Of a DNA stretch of 64,000 nt, positions 59,509 through 64,000 are shown piece after piece. The notes below the pieces were generated by a model that saw only the letters and a program-made list of their open reading frames with translations, was not told the origin of the DNA and made no database searches. The first letter of the stretch is position 1, and each line of letters opens with the position of its first letter. Source of the stretch: Aspidiotus rigidus (taxonomy: Eukaryota; Arthropoda; Insecta; Hemiptera; Diaspididae); contig JAVHKY010000054.1 in assembly GCA_035079385.1 (NCBI GenBank), forward strand, positions 372,001-436,000, given 5' to 3'. A program made the translations under genes and the position numbers.

Positions 59509-60139
59509 TTAGCTTTTAGATAATGGAAACTTTAGCTGCCAATCTGCGCCAATAGTAGAGTCATAATCCATAATTAAATAACACAAGTTTGTAACGAAAT
59601 TTGTAAGATGAACTTCAAATTTGGATTTAGCAATCCAAAAAAAAAATCTTTTCAGGTTTTTATTTGAAAAATTTATTTCTGGACTAGCGATCGAGATGTT
59701 ACAAATTATAGAATGACTCTCATTTCCATGAAAAAATGTTTTCTCCTTGGAAAAATGTTTGTCTTAAAAGAAAACATTCTATGTTTTTTGTAAGAAATAT
59801 GTTTGTTGAAATTATACAGTAAAATTACTGTCAAATTTAGATTCAGTGGTCCACAAAATGAAAAAAATTATTTTTTCACAGAATTTCACAGCAAAATATG
59901 TTTTTTTAATGAAAAAACATTTGAAAAACATGTTTGTTTCTAGATTGGTAGCAAAGATTTTGCCAAATTAGGATTCAGTGATCCAATACATAAGTAAAAC
60001 ACTTACATTTTGACAAAAATAAAAAAAAAACAAAAAACTAGTTTTTCCTTTAGAAAACATTTTTTTTTTTTTTTTTTTGAAAAATATGTCCGTTACAGTT
60101 AGATAGCAAAATTTCTGCTCAATTTCAAATCAGTGATCC

Positions 60140-61130
60140 AAAACATGACTGAAATAATCAAAGGTTGGAAGCTAGCTGAAAGCTGAAGTTTTAAGCCGAA
60201 AGCCGGAAAATTTTGACCTTAAAAAGCCGAAAGTCAAAAGTTGTATCTATTTAGCTATTTTTTTCACTTTTCCTTTTCTGCTTTTTCCCGCCATTCTCTT
60301 TTTATGTTCAACGTATCATTCATTTTTTTTTTTTTTCTTCTTCGGAAAAGTTGAAAGCTAAAAGTTTTAAGCCAAAAGCCGGAGAATTTTGACGGGAAAA
60401 AGCCGAAAGTCAAAAGCCGAAAAATATTTTTTATTGGGAAGCGAAAAGCCAAAAGTAGTTTTTTACAGGGCTGATTAGCTAGCCGTTAGCTTTTAGCCAT
60501 TAGCCGTTAGCCAAGGAATTTTGCTCAAAATTGGCTAGCTTTTAGCTAGCTAATGAGATCAAATTAGCAATTAGCTTAGCCTTTAGCCATTGAAATTGAA
60601 ATAGCTAACGGCTAATTTTCATTGAATTTTTTCTTCAAAATCAGAAAGCACTAGCACTGCCAGCGGGCCCAGTCAATACTTCTTTGCTCTTTGATTGCTC
60701 TAAAAATCTAAAACATGACAGACAACAATGTCCAAGTGAATTTTCATCCCATCTTTGTAGAAAAGAATCACGTATTTTTGAATTTTGGTGCTAAAAAAAG
60801 AGTATTTCTTACTCTCAGAAAGAGTGAAAACTCTCGTTTGTTAACAGTACGCTGTTGAAAATTCTTGTTTTCTTTTTCTATTGCGAATTGCGATTAGCCC
60901 AAAAGTAACATCTCATTTAAAAACAGTTTGGAAGAAGCTACAAAATGATACCCATGTTAAAATTTTTAGCCCTTAGCTAGCCAATCAGAGCAGATTAGCC
61001 ATTAGCTGTTAGTTGAAGCCGATCACTCAAAAACGTTAGTTCTTAGCTCAGCTTTTAGCCAATCTGATTGGCTAAGCAGCCCTGGTTTTTTAGGTTAAAA
61101 TCAAAAGCTACAGTCAAAAGCTCAAGTTTT
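60140..61130. repeat. Low-complexity region of agct-rich reiterations
   Basis: Repeated words such as aagccgaaag, aaaagccgaaagtcaaaag and ttagccattagc recur many times on this strand and in complement, interrupted by T and A runs. A similar phrase (agctttcggcttttggctta) occurs near 16982. No frame or element boundary is clear. Confidence 0.6.
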
Positions 61131-61489
61131 ATCTTACGGCTTTCAACCTCTGAAAATAATAACATTTTCCCGAAAAAAATTAAAAAAACATATTTTTTCC
61201 TTGAAAAAACATGTTTTTTTGGTGAAAAACATCTTCGTTGAAGTTGCATGATAAAACTGCTACCATATTCGGATTCTGTGACCCAAAAAACGGGTATACT
61301 CGAAGTCCTGAAGTTTTGGCCACAAAAAATTATTTCTCGATCAATGTGGCGCGTTGGATCGAGTTGGCTGGACTAGAACTTTTAGTAGGTAAAATGGAGG
61401 GCATTGTGGAAATTCAGTCCACCCACCTTTTGCCTGCAGGGTGTGGAAATTGAGACCAAGAAGCGGATGAAGTACCTAAGCATCTATAG

Positions 61490-61750
61490 TTTGAATCAAC
61501 GCCGAGCTTCAGGCACCATTTCCTGATGGCAGAGGAAAAGGCAGGCTGGGTAGTTGGATACCTAAGCCGCCTGATGAGGAACCTAGGAGGACCAAAGAGG
61601 CAAGAAAAGGGATCATGATGAGCACCCCCTCGTCGTTCCTCCTACACGGTACCTCACTATGGGCCGACTCAATTAAGACACCATACAGAAGGAGAGAGAT
61701 GATGAAGACCCAGCGGCCGTCCACAATCTCTTCCACACCTTTTTTATTCA
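61490..61750 (+). mobile_element. LINE RT fragment, same family as 15480-16500
   Basis: On the plus strand the frame reads TPSSFLLHGTSLWADSIKT, which fits the LxYGxxxWADAL segment at the end of non-LTR reverse transcriptases. The stretch 61560-61710 aligns with the complement of 16130-16270. No intact frame. It may be the displaced 3' part of the element whose RT core lies at 56940-57790. Confidence 0.65.
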
Positions 61751-61819
61751 TCCCAAATTGAACTTGCCTGCTTAGCTCATGAAGACGAGGCTATCATACA
61801 AACGCAGTAGCTTTAGTGG

Positions 61820-62325
61820 ATGATGAGTGAAGATGAAAACACAACTCATATTGATGATGAGCGTTCTCAAATCCACATTTCAAAGAAATCAGCGCAACTT
61901 GTTTGTTTCGAGAATCAAGGGTACCTAGAAATACCTGTACAAATATTCGATGATGATAATGCCCAATTGGTGAGAATAGTCCTTGTCAAGTTTTCCATTC
62001 AAACTGCTGTTAATTCTCTACTTCACATCAAAAATCACTCAAAATAACTAAGTTCGACATCTTTCTGAGTATGATCATCAAATTTGTTGCAAAGATTTAC
62101 CTTTAGTCAAAAACGACGAAGATGAAAGTACAAATTCTAATAGAACTTCTATTCTGTAACGTCTTTCAGCAAGTTACCTTAGCAATGGCAGATACCCTAT
62201 TGATTTCGCCCCAGATCCTCCCACCGACTAGGACTGCACTGGCCGAAAATCGTTTGAATTCCATCCTCAAACAGTTGAAAGCTCAACTAAACTCACGAAA
62301 GAGTTTTCACGAGCAAATAATGTAA
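61820..62325 (+). CDS. Possible two-exon small gene, unknown function
   Basis: Exon 61820-61969 begins with two ATGs (MMSEDENTTH), with an upstream in-frame stop just before (tag at 61814), and ends at a good donor gtgaga after ...DDDNAQL. An acceptor ctttcag at 62163-62169 leads to exon 62170-62325, phase 0, ending at taa. The joined product is about 101 residues: an acidic start, GYLEIPVQIFDDD, then LPPTRTALAENRLNSILKQL and KSFHEQIM, with a likely amphipathic helix. I do not recognise the family. It would lie in, or upstream of, the minus-strand mannosidase. It could be a chance pairing of sites, but codon use and the phase-preserving splice favour it moderately. Confidence 0.4.
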
Positions 62326-64000
62326 AATTCGGAGCTAGGAATAATGACGCATGTTCCAGAATCTGAAAAAGCTCGCAGTAAAGGAGTTTTTTGTGTTTGA
62401 CGAACTCGCATTTACATTAGGTACATACATCAGCGAGCTAACGAAAAAGTATAAATATTCTAATCATTGAAAGTTTGTATTTGACTTTCAATGTGTCGCG
62501 TACTTACAATCGTATTTTACATTTTTAACATCTACCCGTCTGCAATTGAGATAATACTTTTTTTTTTCAACTTTTATTACCACCGGGCGTACCAATCAAA
62601 GAGAAGGATTCTCCTAATTCTTATCTTCGATTTTTACTTTCCACAATTCTTAGCGGGAAAACTTTACAACAACATCGATAATAGTCGCCGTTTACGCGAT
62701 TCCTGAACAACCCGACAACTTTCTCGTCGATAAGACTTTACGACTTTTGATGTCGGTTCTTCTTAGAAAGATTTCAAAAATTGAAAACTTGCGAAATACG
62801 TACAAAGGGTGAAGTGCTCATACGAAAGCGAATATGGTAATGTTGTGAAGTCCGAGAAAACTGAGATTAGTCTCAAAACATCAATTTGATTAAACCAGCA
62901 GAAAAGTACTTTGAGTAGCGATGTAACCATGTTTGTAGCACTGTACTTGAATGTAGCTCAAAATAGTTTTAGAACTACCGCGACAACACCTCTTCAAGCC
63001 AAAATACTAAATCAATACGATCGAGGTACTTCACAAAAAATCGTCTTTTTTTGCATCACCATCAGTTGAAGAGCAACCAAATAATTACACTATTACTACA
63101 CTGTAAGAGGACACTCAAAATTTCACCTGAATTTTGAATTGATAAGTGAAAACACGTGCCATCGTGATAAAGCAATTCGTAAAAATGAAATTAAAATCTA
63201 CGAGCGTTTTTTGTCCTGATTGAGGGACAAAAGAAAAGTGTATCGTGTTATTAGTAGATTTTTTGAAAGTGATGGATTAGAATGTCGATCATGGTTACCA
63301 AATTAGAGTCGAATACCGTGCCACAGAACAACTTCGTCGATCGCTTTGAAGCGAGGGCATATGAGCGTGCAAACACGGGCAAAGTGGTCCCCTACATACC
63401 GCACCACCGGCAGTCGCATCTACCCTTTAGGGCGACGCGTCGGTTACCCGGAGGGCTCGAGTTGAGAGTGGCTTGGCTCCATTTTCTCTTCGAGGCCCGT
63501 ACACTGTGCAATGCAATGTCCGTCAATGAGGCCACTACAAGTGTCTCTCCTACTGACCGAGGGAGCACTCAGCACTCAACCTGGATTTCAGGTAGTCCTG
63601 TACCGTGAACACGCGCGTATCAACTGTTCCACCAAAGCTTTTAGCCACCTCTGGGAGCTCCCTAAGGGCTTACTAACAGAGCTTCGCGACTCTGGCTTCT
63701 CAGGCGGGGGTTTCTTCCTCCCCTCCTCGTCTTCTTTCATCTAACTTACCTAGTATACAAGAATTTAAAAGAGTCTATCAAGTAACTTTCACGAATTTTT
63801 GGAGGGGTGTTGCAGAAAGAATTGATACTGAAATTTCTCTAATTGCGATTTATCATCCCTTCTTTGTTCCAGCACATATTTCAAATGCTACCAATATACC
63901 TTCAAATCGTAAGACTCTACCTCAAAAAAGGAAAGCTGACGCTTTGTGAACCGGTTGCGTCATGATACTTAAAACATGAAAATTATGAGGAGAATGCAAC
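62326..64000. other. Right end, no supported gene
   Basis: AT-rich up to about 63270, then a notably GC-richer stretch (63290-63735) with open frames of 77-108 codons on the plus strand, overlapping in different frames. None shows a family motif or splice context I can rely on. It may be a repeat fragment. Confidence 0.35.

Overview
This is a eukaryotic nuclear window, almost certainly from an insect. It has spliced genes with GT-AG introns, a bulk AT-rich composition, many short transposon relics, and proteins that align with animal families: polybromo-1, ribosomal protein eL24, a GH47 mannosidase and a terminal-uridylyltransferase-like protein. A diverged mitochondrial insertion, including a cox1 end reading GLNSMPRRY, would fit a hemipteran such as a scale insect or mealybug. 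That placement is inference only.

Layout from left to right. At 1-2.4 kb there is an intronless ankyrin-repeat gene (+). At 3.88-27.24 kb lies a complete polybromo-1 gene (+) of about 33 exons. I reconstructed it exon by exon to roughly 1776 residues: six bromodomains, two BAH domains, an HMG box, a pair of C2H2-like fingers and the conserved C-terminal tail. Its two large introns (10.8-18.5 and 19.5-24.1 kb) carry a LINE fragment, a hAT element holding mitochondrial-like DNA, a long (TG)n tract and a decayed minisatellite. At 27.2-31.7 kb is an intergenic block rich in foldback elements. At 31.8-34.6 kb is a three-exon gene (-) of unknown function with two basic STPR-like repeats. At 35.7-40.8 kb is a seven-exon TUTase/non-canonical poly(A)-polymerase-like gene (-) whose catalytic acidic residues appear to be lost. 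At 41.7-43.5 kb is the six-exon eL24 gene (+). From 44.8 to 54.2 kb are six exons of a class I alpha-1,2-mannosidase (-), whose 5' exons are not visible and probably lie beyond the right edge. From 54.2 to 64 kb there is mostly non-coding DNA with LINE fragments, a MITE, tandem repeats and one possible two-exon small gene (+).

The genes look like ordinary unlinked eukaryotic neighbours (chromatin remodelling, RNA tailing-like, translation, glycoprotein processing). I see no operon-like system. The most notable points are the TUTase-like probable pseudoenzyme, the hAT element containing a chimeric mitochondrial fragment with a perfect 8-bp target duplication, the unknown STPR-like gene, and several near-perfect long hairpins.
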